A stretch of 64,000 nucleotides of DNA from Bacillus sp. AFS037270 (GCF_002585305.1 NZ_NUNF01000032.1:1-64000); one strand, 5' to 3'; positions 33,559 through 43,311 are shown, counted from the first letter of the stretch. The notes: generated from the sequence alone by a model not told the origin. Made by a program: numbers and translations.

Positions 33559-34104
33559 TTAGATCATGTACATAGTCTCTAAGATGCGTATAACTTCTTC
33601 AGCAGGAAGTTTCATACCATCATTTATCCATTTCCGTACTATTTCAATCGTTCCTCCTGTTGTATAAGTGAAACAATATTCTAATTGAGTCTCATTAGCA
33701 TTTGGGAACCGTTTTTTTTGTTCTTCAATTGTACTTACATAAGCAGATTTCAAAATGGTATTTAGTACATGCGAGCCATTTTTTTCATTAAATATTATTT
33801 TACAGAGCTCAATATTTTCAAGTATCAATTTAAAAATATCATTAAGTATATTTTTGATGGATTCGTCTCCTGAGATATTAATGGTACTCACCATTTTCTC
33901 CATCAGTTCTTCCTCGATACTTCTCATTAAATCAAATGGATCATTATAATATGAATAAAATGTTCCACGATTAATATCCGCTTCTTTACAAATATCGGTA
34001 ACGGTAATTTTATTTAAGTTTTTTTCCTGAAGCAGCTTTAAAAAAGCATCGATAATTACTTTTTTACTATACAATGTTCTTCGGTTTCCTTTTATACCAA
34101 CCAT
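33559..34104 (-). CDS. TetR-family regulator, divergent from MMPL pump
   Basis: 181 residues. The HTH has LNKITVTDICKEADINRGTFYSYY, and a helical C-terminal domain of the TetR_C_8 type follows. AGGAGGAG precedes the ATG at 34104. It is 241 bases from, and divergent to, the MMPL transporter gene, and probably represses it. It is paralogous in style to the TetR at 31035, and the arrangement regulator plus divergent pump occurs twice in succession. Confidence 0.8.
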   Translation of the reverse strand: MVGIKGNRRTLYSKKVIIDAFLKLLQEKNLNKITVTDICKEADINRGTFYSYYNDPFDLMRSIEEELMEKMVSTINISGDESIKNILNDIFKLILENIELCKIIFNEKNGSHVLNTILKSAYVSTIEEQKKRFPNANETQLEYCFTYTTGGTIEIVRKWINDGMKLPAEEVIRILETMYMI

Positions 34105-34345
34105 GTAATGCTCCTCCTAATGATAAATCAACTCACTTCAATGTGGTTTTTATTGAACAAAATTCAAAAAAATGTCTATTTAATAACACAAGTTTTCAAA
34201 TTGATTATTGTTACTATGAATTAGATTTAATATACTTTTTTTACGCCATTAAATCAACAGAGTGTTTGAATAATAACTGGTTGTTTTATTGTAAGTATGA
34301 GTGAATATAAAAATTTTTAAATGATGATAACAGGGAGGATACAAG

Positions 34346-37300
34346 GTGAGAAAAATCATAAAAGGCCGTTGGGCTATATTCGCAATTTGGCTAATTGCGA
34401 CGATAGTGCTTACTGTCATTCAACCAGACATCAATGCCATTCTTCGACAAAAGGGGCAGCAAGGAGCAAATAGCGAAAGCCCATCAGTCATCGCGGATAA
34501 TATCTTAAAAAAGCTTGATACCGCAAAAGGAACCAACGACCTTATCGTTTTTTACGATAAAGATAAAATTTCTGAAGATGAAATGAACAAAATTGGTGAT
34601 GTGCTCAAGGTTATTAGCGATAGTAGTCAAGAGCTAGGTGTTACAGATATGATTGATCCCTTTAGCATGCCGGATGCCAAAAGCTCTTTAGTTTCTAAAG
34701 ATGGCACGACTCTATTGGTAAGCTATAAGCTTGATAAGAAATCAAGAGAAGTAGATGAGATAAAAAAAGAACTAGATAGCAAACTTAGTAAAGTACCTGT
34801 GGAATACTACTTAAGCGGTGAAGACTTCATCAATAATGATTATCTAAAAGCGTCTCAAAGTGGGGTAGAGAAGAGTGCTGCATTGACCGTTATCTTTATT
34901 TTAGTCGTACTAATCATCGCGTTTCGGTCAGTAGTTACTCCTTTGATATCCTTAGTGGCTGTTGCCTTTTCCTATCTTTGTTCCATGGGAATTGCAGCGC
35001 AATTAATTGATAAGGCTGGATTTCCGATTACAAGTCTTACGCAAATGCTCCTGGTACTGATCCTCTTTGGGATTGGTACGGATTACAACATCCTTCTTTT
35101 TAATCGCTTTAGGGAGGAATTATCCCATGGCCACTCTATAGAGGAGGCGATTGTCAACACCTATAAGACGGCGGGTAAAACGATTGCCTACAGTATTCTT
35201 ACTGTATTTATTGCTTTCCTTGCACTCGTTTTTGCTGAATCGCCTATTTATAAATCTGGTGTTGTGGTGGTAATCGGTGTAACGATCCTATTGCTGGAAA
35301 TTTTAACCCTAACACCTTTCATCATGAAAGTATTAGGTCAAAAACTTTTCTGGCCTTCCAAAAATGTTGGTGGACATAAGGAAAACAAGTTCTGGGGTAA
35401 GACATCTTCTTTTGCAACCAAGCATCCTATTTTACCAGTGATCATTATCCTTTTGATCATAGGACCAATGGTGTATTTACACGAAGAAAAGCTTAATTTT
35501 GATACCATTGGAGAACTTGGAAATAAATATCCTTCTTCTAAAGGCATTAATTTAGTTGCGGACCATTTTGGTAAAGGTCAGGCCATGCCTGCTACGGTTG
35601 TCATTGAAAATAGTAAAGCCCTTGATAATAATGAATCTCTTGCCGTAGTGGATAACATAACTGAAAGACTCAAGAGCATCAAAGGAGTTAAGCAGGTTTC
35701 TTCGGTCACACAACCTCTAGGAACGCAAATTGATGATTTTTACGTCGATAGTCAAATGGGGGCCGTTACGGATGGAATTTCAAAAACTCAAAATGGTGTG
35801 GATCAAATAAATGACGGATTAAAACTGGCTCAAGAAAAGCTTGGATCGGCAGACTTCTCGCAGGTCAGCCAAATGGTTGATGGAACGGCAAAGCTTCAAG
35901 ATGGAATGGCTGCCTTAACCAATGGATTAAAGCAAATCCAAGCTGGTATTGATGATGGGGCAAATAATTCACAAACGATAAGTAATGGTATGGCTGCAAT
36001 AGAAACGAATCTCTCAAAGATGAGCAGCGGCGTAGCCATGTTAGCTGATAATTATGGAAAAATGGAGGCTGGTTACAAAGAGATGGGAACCCATTACCAA
36101 GATGCTGCCCAAGCACTTCTTGGTGTGAAAAGTGCTCTCTCACAAATGCAATTAATGGTGGCTGCTCTAGGAAATAGTTATGCAGATTCAGAGAGTGATG
36201 CAAATTACCAAGCATTAAAGCAAACAATCAATCAGTTATCATCGTCTTTAAGTCCAATTACACCTGACGGAATAAAGGCATTAAATGAAAATTATAATGC
36301 GGTAACAGCTGGTTTTGGTACAGCAAATAAAAATCTTGCCACCATGGGCAGCGGTTTGTCCCAAATGGCAGATGGTTTGAAAAAACTTGAAAGCGGCCTT
36401 GGGAAAGCTTCCTCAGGAATAGGTACCATTGTCACGAATATGAATAATGTATCCGCTGGGCTTGGCCAAATGGAATCAGGACAGGAGCAGCTTGTTGCTG
36501 GTCTCAATGGTTTCAGTACTTTTGGACAAAAGCTATCAGATGTAAACGATGGGTTAAAGCAAATTTCTGACGGACTAGGACAGACAAATGGTTTCTTAAC
36601 GCAATTTAAAACAAATAAAACCTTCTTTATTCCGAAAGAAGCGTTGACGGACAAAAACTTCAAAAAATCATTAGATGCGTTCATGTCCAATGATAGAAAA
36701 GTCACAAAGATGACAATCGTTTTGAAAGCTGATCCTTATTCCAAAGAAGCTTTAAGTACGATCAATAAAATAAATTCTACTGTTTCTGATGGACTTAAAG
36801 GCACTAGCCTTTCAAAAGCAAAGTCTGGTGTTTCAGGACCAAGTTCGACCACAAACGATATGAATAATATTCTGAGCCGGGATCTGAATAAAACAACAGC
36901 TATCGTGATTATCGGAGTATTACTTGTGCTGTTCTTTGTGATAAGATCTTTCTGGATTCCGGTTTTTATCACTGGTTCTCTTGTAGGAGCATACTATACA
37001 GCTATGTTCATGATCAATTATATTTTCATAGATTTGTTGGGGTATGAAGGAATATCTTCCTTCGTTCCATTCTTCTCTTTCATTATCATTGTAGCCTTGG
37101 GAGTGGACTATAGTATATTCCTTATGATGCGCTTTAAGGAATATCCTCAATTGTCGCAAAAAGAGGCCATCGTTCTGGCTTCTAGGCAGACTGGCGGGGT
37201 CATCATATCTGCAGTTATCATCCTTGGCGGGACCTTTGCTACACTTATGCCTTCCGGAATACTGCTATTGTTTGAATTGGCTATTGCGGTCATTACTGGC

Positions 37301-37429
37301 CTTGTAGTGCTTTGCTTTATCCTACTACCTGTTTTTTTGCCGGCGATGATCGCACTTCCAGATGCACTTAGAAATTTATTTTCAAGAAAAAAGGCGGATG
37401 GCTTAAATTTAGAGGAAAAAGTAATCTAA
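34346..37429 (+). CDS. MMPL/RND-superfamily transporter
   Basis: 1027 residues, the YdfJ-like layout. A helix at about 8-27, a first extracellular domain, and helices 2-6 (about 178-330, with the transport motif FGIGTDYNILLFNRFREEL) form the first half. A long second extracellular domain (about 385-820) has many GLxxLxxGL-type repeats (GLSQMADGLKKLESGLGKA) predicted to form coiled coils, as in YhgE/Pip proteins. Helices 7-12 follow, with LGVDYSIFLMMRFKE. GGGAGG precedes the GTG start. Such proteins export lipids or amphipathic compounds using the proton gradient. The divergent TetR gene probably controls it. Confidence 0.9.
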   Translation: MRKIIKGRWAIFAIWLIATIVLTVIQPDINAILRQKGQQGANSESPSVIADNILKKLDTAKGTNDLIVFYDKDKISEDEMNKIGDVLKVISDSSQELGVTDMIDPFSMPDAKSSLVSKDGTTLLVSYKLDKKSREVDEIKKELDSKLSKVPVEYYLSGEDFINNDYLKASQSGVEKSAALTVIFILVVLIIAFRSVVTPLISLVAVAFSYLCSMGIAAQLIDKAGFPITSLTQMLLVLILFGIGTDYNILLFNRFREELSHGHSIEEAIVNTYKTAGKTIAYSILTVFIAFLALVFAESPIYKSGVVVVIGVTILLLEILTLTPFIMKVLGQKLFWPSKNVGGHKENKFWGKTSSFATKHPILPVIIILLIIGPMVYLHEEKLNFDTIGELGNKYPSSKGINLVADHFGKGQAMPATVVIENSKALDNNESLAVVDNITERLKSIKGVKQVSSVTQPLGTQIDDFYVDSQMGAVTDGISKTQNGVDQINDGLKLAQEKLGSADFSQVSQMVDGTAKLQDGMAALTNGLKQIQAGIDDGANNSQTISNGMAAIETNLSKMSSGVAMLADNYGKMEAGYKEMGTHYQDAAQALLGVKSALSQMQLMVAALGNSYADSESDANYQALKQTINQLSSSLSPITPDGIKALNENYNAVTAGFGTANKNLATMGSGLSQMADGLKKLESGLGKASSGIGTIVTNMNNVSAGLGQMESGQEQLVAGLNGFSTFGQKLSDVNDGLKQISDGLGQTNGFLTQFKTNKTFFIPKEALTDKNFKKSLDAFMSNDRKVTKMTIVLKADPYSKEALSTINKINSTVSDGLKGTSLSKAKSGVSGPSSTTNDMNNILSRDLNKTTAIVIIGVLLVLFFVIRSFWIPVFITGSLVGAYYTAMFMINYIFIDLLGYEGISSFVPFFSFIIIVALGVDYSIFLMMRFKEYPQLSQKEAIVLASRQTGGVIISAVIILGGTFATLMPSGILLLFELAIAVITGLVVLCFILLPVFLPAMIALPDALRNLFSRKKADGLNLEEKVI

Positions 37430-37447
37430 GTAAGAGCTAGAACACAC

Positions 37448-37493
37448 TGCACCTCAATTGTTAGACTACTAACAGTTGGTGGTGCATTTTTTT
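37448..37493 (+). terminator. terminator of the MMPL gene
   Basis: TGCACC/GGTGCA plus an inner stem AATTGTTAG/CTAACAGTT closed by ACTA, followed by seven T residues. Confidence 0.85.
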
Positions 37494-37532
37494 ATAAGTA
37501 ATAATTAATCCTTAGTTAATTTGAAAACGAAA

Positions 37533-37574
37533 AACCTCTGTCAAAAGTATATAGACACTACTTTGACAGAGGTT
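37533..37574 (-). terminator. terminator of the small gene at 37614
   Basis: A perfect 13-bp stem AACCTCTGTCAAA/TTTGACAGAGGTT. On the minus strand it is followed by TTTTCGTTTTC. Confidence 0.75.
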
Positions 37575-37613
37575 ATATTTTTGTTAGTTAATATTACATT
37601 CATTCAATTTCTA

Positions 37614-37760
37614 CTACATATAATCATAAACGGAGTCTTCAAAATAGAGCCAGTGATAATATTCAATCTGTGGATCCGTCATGACGGCAATTTCTTTCTC
37701 ATTGAATTTTTGTTTTTCTAATAAATGCTTCACTTTGAAATCTCTTTCAATTTGGCTCAT
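37614..37760 (-). CDS. small cytoplasmic protein, BH0509-like (48 aa)
   Basis: A 48-codon gene with AAGGAGGA eight bases before its ATG at 37760 and a strong terminator after its stop. The product begins MSQIERDFKVKHLLEKQKFN and continues with the acidic, tyrosine-rich MTDPQIEYYHWLYFEDSVYD. The spacing of a charged helix before an MTD motif resembles small BH0509-type proteins of Bacillaceae, but that assignment is tentative. The function is unknown. Confidence 0.6.
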   Translation of the reverse strand: MSQIERDFKVKHLLEKQKFNEKEIAVMTDPQIEYYHWLYFEDSVYDYM

Positions 37761-38092
37761 TTGAAATCCTCCTTATTTATGAGAAGTAGCGAAGAGGCTA
37801 CACTTTGAAAACGCTTTCCTTTTTCTTATTTCGATTATATATCTAAAAACAAGATTAAACCAATATTAATTTTAGATTGATTTTTAAGATTTAATACAAC
37901 CCTTTTATTTTATGCTACTTAAGTCTCGTTGCAGCAATAAAAACAGGTAAAGATTAGTACATTTGTGGTGATGTATTTCTGTGGCTTCTGGTCCTGATTA
38001 TGGTGTCCTGAATGAATTAAAGGATAATACTGTATATAATCCCATGATTTTGTTATACTTTTATGAAATAGGTGAGGGAAGAGGTACATATA
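37761..38092. other. intergenic region before the AI-2E permease gene
   Basis: The first part should hold the promoter of the small minus-strand gene and the second part that of the permease gene. A TATAAT box at 38035-38040 is visible, but I could not find a convincing -35 element at the proper distance. No gene, RNA or repeat is recognised. Confidence 0.35.
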
Positions 38093-39193
38093 GTGTCAAA
38101 ATCAAAAATACAATTCTGGTTAATTCAAATATTACTTATCTTAACGATTATTTTCGTATCCACAAAGATTTCATTTATGTTTAAGCCCATAGGAGTGTTT
38201 TTCTCGACGGTTTTCTTTCCTATTTTGATAACCGGTTTCCTATATTTCCTTTTAAGTCCTTTGGTGAATTTTTTGGAACGTAAAAAGCTTCCAAGGATAG
38301 CGGCTATCCTGATCATATATGTTGGATTTGCAGGTCTTCTTGTTTTGGCAATAGGCAGTTTGGTTCCAACTGTGTCAAAACAGGCAACCGAACTAGCTAA
38401 CAATTTACCAGTATTCGCCAACAAGACTACTGACTTTTTTAATAATGTAATCCATTCATCACAATTTAAAAACATAATGGTTCAGCAGAGTGAAATCATT
38501 GACTCGGTACAAAAACGGTTAATGGAATATGCGAATACACTGCCAAACAAACTGACGAACGGAATAAAGGGTTTCTTTGGTGTGGTCACCAATATCGCGA
38601 TCATTCTCGTCACTGTCCCATTTTTATTATTTTACATGTTAAAGGATGGACATAAATTTCCAAAAGCCGTATCCAATTTTATTCCTGCCGATTACAGAGA
38701 TGAGAGTCTAAAAATTTTAAAAGAAACAGGTGAGACGCTATCAGCTTACATCCAGGGGCAGGTGTTGGTGGCGCTCGCAGTCGGGACCTTGGCTTTTATT
38801 GGATTTTTAATCATTGGTATGCCGTACGCGTTAATCATGGCACTTATCATTTCTTTTACCAATATTATCCCTTATGTTGGACCAATCATTGGCGGTGCGC
38901 CCGCAGTGCTTATTGCTTTCTTTGATTCACCAACGAAGGCTTTATTAGTCATAGTCGTTATATTGGTTGCTCAGCAGATAGAAGGGAACTTCTTGTCACC
39001 TTTGATCTTAGGAAAAACATTGGATACGCACCCGGCAACGATTATTATTATTCTATTAGCTGCAGGTAATCTGGCAGGCGTACTTGGAATGGTTTTAGCG
39101 GTACCGACTTATGCGGTTTCAAAAGTCATTGTTTTAAATTTAGTCCGATTTTTGAGGGCGAGAAAAGCAGCGAATACAATAGAAGGAGTTTGA
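38093..39193 (+). CDS. AI-2E family permease
   Basis: About 366 residues with seven to eight membrane helices. It is a UPF0118/AI-2E transporter, recognised by GVVTNIAIILVTVPFLLFYMLKDG, the glycine-rich LVALAVGTLAFIGFLIIGMPYALIMALIISFTNIIPYVGPIIGG region, and the end segment ILAAGNLAGVLGMVLAVPTYAV. GAGG lies six bases before the GTG at 38093; a GTG at 38072 is too far upstream. Family members include autoinducer-2 exporters, sodium/proton antiporters and permeases of unknown function. The role here is unassigned. The terminator at 39351 may end its transcript. Confidence 0.8.
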   Translation: MSKSKIQFWLIQILLILTIIFVSTKISFMFKPIGVFFSTVFFPILITGFLYFLLSPLVNFLERKKLPRIAAILIIYVGFAGLLVLAIGSLVPTVSKQATELANNLPVFANKTTDFFNNVIHSSQFKNIMVQQSEIIDSVQKRLMEYANTLPNKLTNGIKGFFGVVTNIAIILVTVPFLLFYMLKDGHKFPKAVSNFIPADYRDESLKILKETGETLSAYIQGQVLVALAVGTLAFIGFLIIGMPYALIMALIISFTNIIPYVGPIIGGAPAVLIAFFDSPTKALLVIVVILVAQQIEGNFLSPLILGKTLDTHPATIIIILLAAGNLAGVLGMVLAVPTYAVSKVIVLNLVRFLRARKAANTIEGV

Positions 39194-39550
39194 GTCCTGG
39201 ACTCAGTTTTTCTTTGAAAAATTTAAATTATAAATAGCTAATGAGTCCTACCAAGAGTAATCGGTAGAAACATTTAAATACGATAATGATTTTATTACTG
39301 AAAAACAAGCAAAACAGGGAATTAAAATTAAATAGAATCAGCAAACAATTAGAAGTCTAAGTATTATGGACTTCTATTTTTTTACGCTGGGACTACTTAT
39401 TTTAATTCGCCAATTTTTATCGTTCCAAGGGCATTTGTATATTTCGTTTTTTTTTGAAACACTTCTTCAAAATATGACATATGTATATTACATTATTGCT
39501 ACTGACCTTGTTACAATTAATCATTATGAATACATAGGAGAGAAACTATT
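39194..39550 (+). other. gene-free region with a coding remnant and a terminator
   Basis: At 39261-39335, 24 open codons (SVETFKYDNDFITEKQAKQ and more) end in TAG without a start, and look like the tail of a lost gene. A hairpin AGAAGTC/GACTTCT (39351-39375) followed by ATTTTTTTA comes 16 bases later. It is a terminator for either that lost gene or the AI-2E gene. The rest should hold the hemolysin III promoter, which I could not pin down. Confidence 0.45.
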
Positions 39551-40192
39551 ATGGCTAACACACACAATTTTAGCAAAGGCGAGGAAGTCGCAAATTCAAT
39601 TACTCATGGTATAGGTGCTCTTCTTAGTATAGCAGCATTAATATTACTAATTGTATCTTCATCATTATACGGAAACGCTTGGCATATTGTCAGTTTCACT
39701 CTATTCGGTTCTACAATGTTCTTAATGTATACATCTTCTACACTGCTACATGCTTTCCCTGAAGGAAGCAGAGTTAAAGATTTATTTGAAATATTTGACC
39801 ATTCTTCTATCTATTTTTTTATCGCTGGAACGTATACACCATTCCTGTTTTTAGTTGTTAAAGGTTGGCTAGGTTGGACTATTTTTGGTATTGTATGGGG
39901 GCTTGCGATCGGTGGAACTGTTTTTAAATCCTTTTTTGTAAAGAAATTTTTATTCACATCCACTGCGTTATACGTATTAATGGGTTGGTTAATTGTATTC
40001 GCTTGGGAACCTTTAACCAAACACATGCAGCATTCTGGTTTAACCTATTTATTTATAGGTGGGTTGTTATTTACTTTTGGATCTGTTTTCTACATTTGGA
40101 GGGGATTCAAATATCACCATGCCTTATGGCACCTTTTCGTCATAGCCGGAAGTATCATGCTCTATTTCAGTGTGCTAACACTTTTATATTGA
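39551..40192 (+). CDS. hemolysin III/YqfA family membrane protein
   Basis: A 213-residue seven-helix protein of the HlyIII/PAQR superfamily. Conserved residues are visible in EEVANSITHGIGALLS, the FDHSSIYFFIAGTYTPF motif with its metal-binding histidine and aspartate, and HALWHLFVIAGS near the end. AGGAG precedes the ATG. The family contains zinc-dependent putative hydrolases. Despite the name, a hemolytic role is not established for housekeeping members such as YqfA. It is monocistronic, followed by a strong terminator. Confidence 0.85.
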   Translation: MANTHNFSKGEEVANSITHGIGALLSIAALILLIVSSSLYGNAWHIVSFTLFGSTMFLMYTSSTLLHAFPEGSRVKDLFEIFDHSSIYFFIAGTYTPFLFLVVKGWLGWTIFGIVWGLAIGGTVFKSFFVKKFLFTSTALYVLMGWLIVFAWEPLTKHMQHSGLTYLFIGGLLFTFGSVFYIWRGFKYHHALWHLFVIAGSIMLYFSVLTLLY

Positions 40193-40338
40193 AAATAGTA
40201 CAATGTAAGTAGGGTCATTATTATATAAGTGCCTGAAGAAATAAATAAGCGATTGACCATTGAATCCAATTATGAAGGATTATAAAAATATTTAATATAA
40301 TTAAATCTGGCTCAATAGGATAATAAAGGCCTATTTGA

Positions 40339-40392
40339 AAGCCTCTTTTGCTAGTCTTGGAAGTCTAAACAAAGCAAAAGAGGCTTTTTTTA
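40339..40392 (+). terminator. terminator downstream of the hemolysin III gene
   Basis: A perfect 14-bp stem AAGCCTCTTTTGCT/AGCAAAAGAGGCTT, loop of 20 bases, and seven T residues. Confidence 0.85.
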
Positions 40393-40586
40393 TGACATTG
40401 GAGCTTTGTCTAAATCATCATGGTCATTTCGGTTATCTCTTTTATATGTCAGGGGTTTACCTCCAAGTATAATTATTCTTATACCATTCGTTTACCCGGT
40501 TAACGAAATTAGAAGCATAGCCATCATTTCTAGAAAAACCATAAGCTGGTCAGCTTAATAATTATGGGGAAATGGTCTTTTTTTCA
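40393..40586 (+). ncRNA. possible small structured RNA between terminators
   Basis: No protein gene fits. A TATAAT box (40468-40473) is followed by a near-palindrome CGTTTACCCGGTTAACG (40489-40505). A three-tier hairpin comes next: ATCATTTC/GAAATGGT outside, CCATAA/TTATGG, then AAGCTG/CAGCTT, running to CTTTTTTTC at about 40587. That is the plan of a short transcript with its own terminator, about 105 bases long. The -35 region is poor, so transcription is unproven. Confidence 0.3.
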
Positions 40587-40982
40587 TGATACCTCTTCAT
40601 ATTGAAAATACGTAAACAGTTTCTTCTGTACATGCTGCTCCCACTCTTCTAAGGGTGCGTCCATTTCCTTCAGGAGATGATAGGCATTGACCCATGCCTT
40701 CATTTCGGCGTTGATACGATAAGGACGGTTCGAAATCCATGAGTCGTAATCTAGGTTCCCCTCGATGTAGTCAATTAGATGCCCTGTCTCATGCGCAAGC
40801 GCATATAGGTTCTCTAGTTCCGCAACCGGTGGGACCGTCACTGTTAAATCCGGCTTAAAGCTCACCCGATTTTCAGTTGATAAGCGTACTCTTCCTCCCA
40901 TGCTTTCCACTATGTCAATTAATGCGTTCATATACCTATTGATGTCAGGTCTGCCAATTAAAATCTGCATCTTTCTAGCCAT
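40584..40982 (-). CDS. small HExxH protein, putative zinc metallopeptidase
   Basis: 132 residues. The motif ALAHETGHLIDYIEG contains HETGH, a zinc-protease signature, and a possible third ligand glutamate is in INAEMKAWVNAY about 30 residues later. There is no signal peptide or membrane segment, so it acts in the cytoplasm. The size and motif resemble ImmA/IrrE-type peptidases, which cut repressors, but the rest of the sequence is not diagnostic. No adjacent HTH repressor gene is present. The ATG at 40982 lacks a strong binding site, and an internal ATG (MQILIGRPD) is an alternative. Confidence 0.5.
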   Translation of the reverse strand: MARKMQILIGRPDINRYMNALIDIVESMGGRVRLSTENRVSFKPDLTVTVPPVAELENLYALAHETGHLIDYIEGNLDYDSWISNRPYRINAEMKAWVNAYHLLKEMDAPLEEWEQHVQKKLFTYFQYEEVS

Positions 40983-41300
40983 CCTTTTTCTCTATTTGGA
41001 TTCATCTTACCACATTTTAACTGAAATTCTTGATCACGGTTAAAAAATTATCTGTGTGAAATTAATGAATTTTTTAAAGAGGCCACCTCTTAAAAACGAC
41101 TTTGAAGTCTTACTGTAATTTTAAGCCGAAAGGACAAATATTATGACACAGTTATTGTTAAATAGTCAAAAGTGGGAATCCGGGAACTGTCCTTTATCAT
41201 AATGAAGTTCCTAGAATTCTTGATTAGTAGAATTTAGAAGTGAATGATACAAAATGATAGGGTATATAACTTATAAGATCGTAATAAGGAAGTGATTGAT
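40983..41300. other. intergenic region with a 19-codon ORF
   Basis: The only coding-like item is at 41143-41202: AAAGGAC then ATG and 19 codons (MTQLLLNSQKWESGNCPLS). AAGGACA (41130 region) and TGTCCTT (41188 region) could pair to enclose it. No homology is recognised and it may be chance. The rest holds the presumed promoter of the lipid kinase gene. Confidence 0.25.
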
Positions 41301-42191
41301 ATGCGTTTCGAACGAGCACTATTAATTTATAACGGAAATGCCGGAAAAAAGGACATTAAACAGGCACTCGGGGTCTCGGTCCCAATTCTCTCATCGAGAA
41401 TTTCAAATTTAATAATTGTACAAACGCAAAGAATCAACCATGCAAAGGAGCTTTGTGAGTTTCATGGACCGGAAGTTGATTTGGTCATTATCCTTGGAGG
41501 AGATGGTACGGTCCATGAATGTATCAACGGATTGTCAAACCTCGATCATCGCCCAATGATCGGTATACTGCCTGCTGGTACCTGTAATGATTTTTCAAGG
41601 TCCTTAATGATTGACCAGGATATCGCTATTGCTGCCGATCAAATCATCCATGGTGAATGCAAGCCAGTCGATGTTCTCAAAGTAAATGACCATTACTGTT
41701 TAAACTTTTGGGGCACCGGTTTGATTGCAGAAACCTCCAATAATATTAAACAAACGGAAAAAGATCATCTCGGTAAGATTAGTTATATGCTCAGCGCCAT
41801 TCGGACGATAAAAAATATGGATCCATTTCACTATGTACTAGATATAGATGGGGAGAGCATGGAAGGAGAGGCACTATTAATTATTGCAGCCAATGGGAAT
41901 TACATAGGAGCAAAGAGGATGCCATTTAATGCGATCAGTTATACTGATGGACTCGCAGATGTATTTATTATCAAACATACAAATATGACGTTGTTGAAAG
42001 AACTTTTCACCACAGATATTACGATTCAGAATAATGAGTTAAGCCAGGAAATGGACCATTACTCTGGACAATCAATCACCATTCATACACAAGAAAAACA
42101 GGATGTAGATATGGATGGAGAAGTGTATACCAAGACACCTAGTCATATTACCGTTCTTAAACATCATCTTCAAATGTTAAAACCAAATTAG
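41301..42191 (+). CDS. diacylglycerol kinase-fold lipid kinase, BmrU/YegS-like
   Basis: About 296 residues. The ATP-binding signature VIILGGDGTVHECINGL is near residue 63 and ILPAGTCNDFSRSL follows; the usual glycine of GTGND is cysteine here. FWGTGLIAETSNN and a C-terminal VDMDGE complete the fold. AAGGA is 10 bases before ATG 41301; a GTG at 41292 is too close to it. Family members phosphorylate diacylglycerol or related lipids at the membrane. The closest Bacillus analogues are probably BmrU or YtlR rather than the essential DagK. It is monocistronic. Confidence 0.8.
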   Translation: MRFERALLIYNGNAGKKDIKQALGVSVPILSSRISNLIIVQTQRINHAKELCEFHGPEVDLVIILGGDGTVHECINGLSNLDHRPMIGILPAGTCNDFSRSLMIDQDIAIAADQIIHGECKPVDVLKVNDHYCLNFWGTGLIAETSNNIKQTEKDHLGKISYMLSAIRTIKNMDPFHYVLDIDGESMEGEALLIIAANGNYIGAKRMPFNAISYTDGLADVFIIKHTNMTLLKELFTTDITIQNNELSQEMDHYSGQSITIHTQEKQDVDMDGEVYTKTPSHITVLKHHLQMLKPN

Positions 42192-42387
42192 AAACGGTTA
42201 GACAAGTGTTTGATCAATGGTCAACTATTTCTACAGGGCAGTGAGCAGCAAAGTTGTCTTATGGCAGCTTTTTTTTTGGATTAACGTGGATTTTAGAGTC
42301 CCCTTGAGCACTGATAATTTTAGATGGACATTCCCGTTAAGCAAATGGTAGCATGAAAATAATAAAGTAGAGAGGACGTTTATTGAT

Positions 42388-43311
42388 TTGATTCAAACTG
42401 TGATTGTGACCCTTTTTCATGTAATGGTTCCTCTATCGATACCGGTTATTGCGGGGGCCATCCTTGGCCGATTTGCTCAGCTCGACACCAAGCCATTATT
42501 AATCCTTACATTATATTATTTAAGCCCAGCCATCATATTAGATACATTAATGACTGCCCGTGTATCTCATAGTGATATCTTTCAAACCCTTGCTTTTTCT
42601 TTGCTTAATCTTGTTATGCTTTGGGCTATTGCCACAAGTTTAAGTAAGCCTCTTCATTTTCCGGCTAATGAAAAGGCAGCCCTGGTCTTGGTGTCTTCCT
42701 TTACAAATAGTGTCAACTATGGGCTTCCACTTGTATTACTTGCTTTCGGGAAATTAGGGCTCGAAAAGGCATCTGTTTATGTTGTCATACAAATGATAAT
42801 CGTCAATACAATCGGGGTTTATTTTGCGGCGCGCTCGCAATTTTCAATAAAAAACGCGGTGCGATCGGTATTTACCCTTCCCGCTATCTATGCTGCGATT
42901 CTTGCACTTGTCCTTCGCAGCTTACATCTGTCCTTACCGGGCGGAATGGCCAAAGGGGTTTCCATGATTGCAGATGCCTACTCTCCAGTTGTCATGGCTA
43001 TATTAGGCGCCCAAATTGCAAGTGTAAAAATCGAAAAGTACGAATGGAACTCTCACCCCGCCTTTTGGACAGGGATGGCCGTTCGTTTGTTGATTTCTCC
43101 GGCGGTTGCTTTGGTTTGTTTATCTATCTTACAAATAAAAGGCTTATTGCAATCGATTCTATTTGTTTTGGCGTGTATGCCTGTAGCAGTGAATGCCGGC
43201 ATTCTCGCGGAAAAATTTAATGCTTCACCCAATATTGTATCTAGGTGTATACTCTGGACCACACTTGTCTCTTTTATTATTTTGCCGTTTCTAATTGTAG
43301 CTATAAAGTGA
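42388..43311 (+). CDS. AEC-family (auxin efflux carrier-like) transporter
   Basis: A 307-residue membrane protein with ten predicted helices. It contains PLSIPVIAGAILGR at the start, SFTNSVNYGLPLVLLAFG (a conserved AEC motif in helix 4) and DAYSPVVMAILGAQIA. A TTG at 42388 is preceded by AGAGGA at 11 bases. AEC carriers often move organic acids such as malate or malonate by secondary transport. A malonate-transporter subunit gene lies convergently next door, but a functional link is only a possibility. Confidence 0.8.
   Translation: MIQTVIVTLFHVMVPLSIPVIAGAILGRFAQLDTKPLLILTLYYLSPAIILDTLMTARVSHSDIFQTLAFSLLNLVMLWAIATSLSKPLHFPANEKAALVLVSSFTNSVNYGLPLVLLAFGKLGLEKASVYVVIQMIIVNTIGVYFAARSQFSIKNAVRSVFTLPAIYAAILALVLRSLHLSLPGGMAKGVSMIADAYSPVVMAILGAQIASVKIEKYEWNSHPAFWTGMAVRLLISPAVALVCLSILQIKGLLQSILFVLACMPVAVNAGILAEKFNASPNIVSRCILWTTLVSFIILPFLIVAIK

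Noticed and set aside
35865..36705. Long minus-strand ORFs (120 and 137 codons)
   Set aside because: Antisense shadows of the repetitive coiled-coil part of the MMPL gene.
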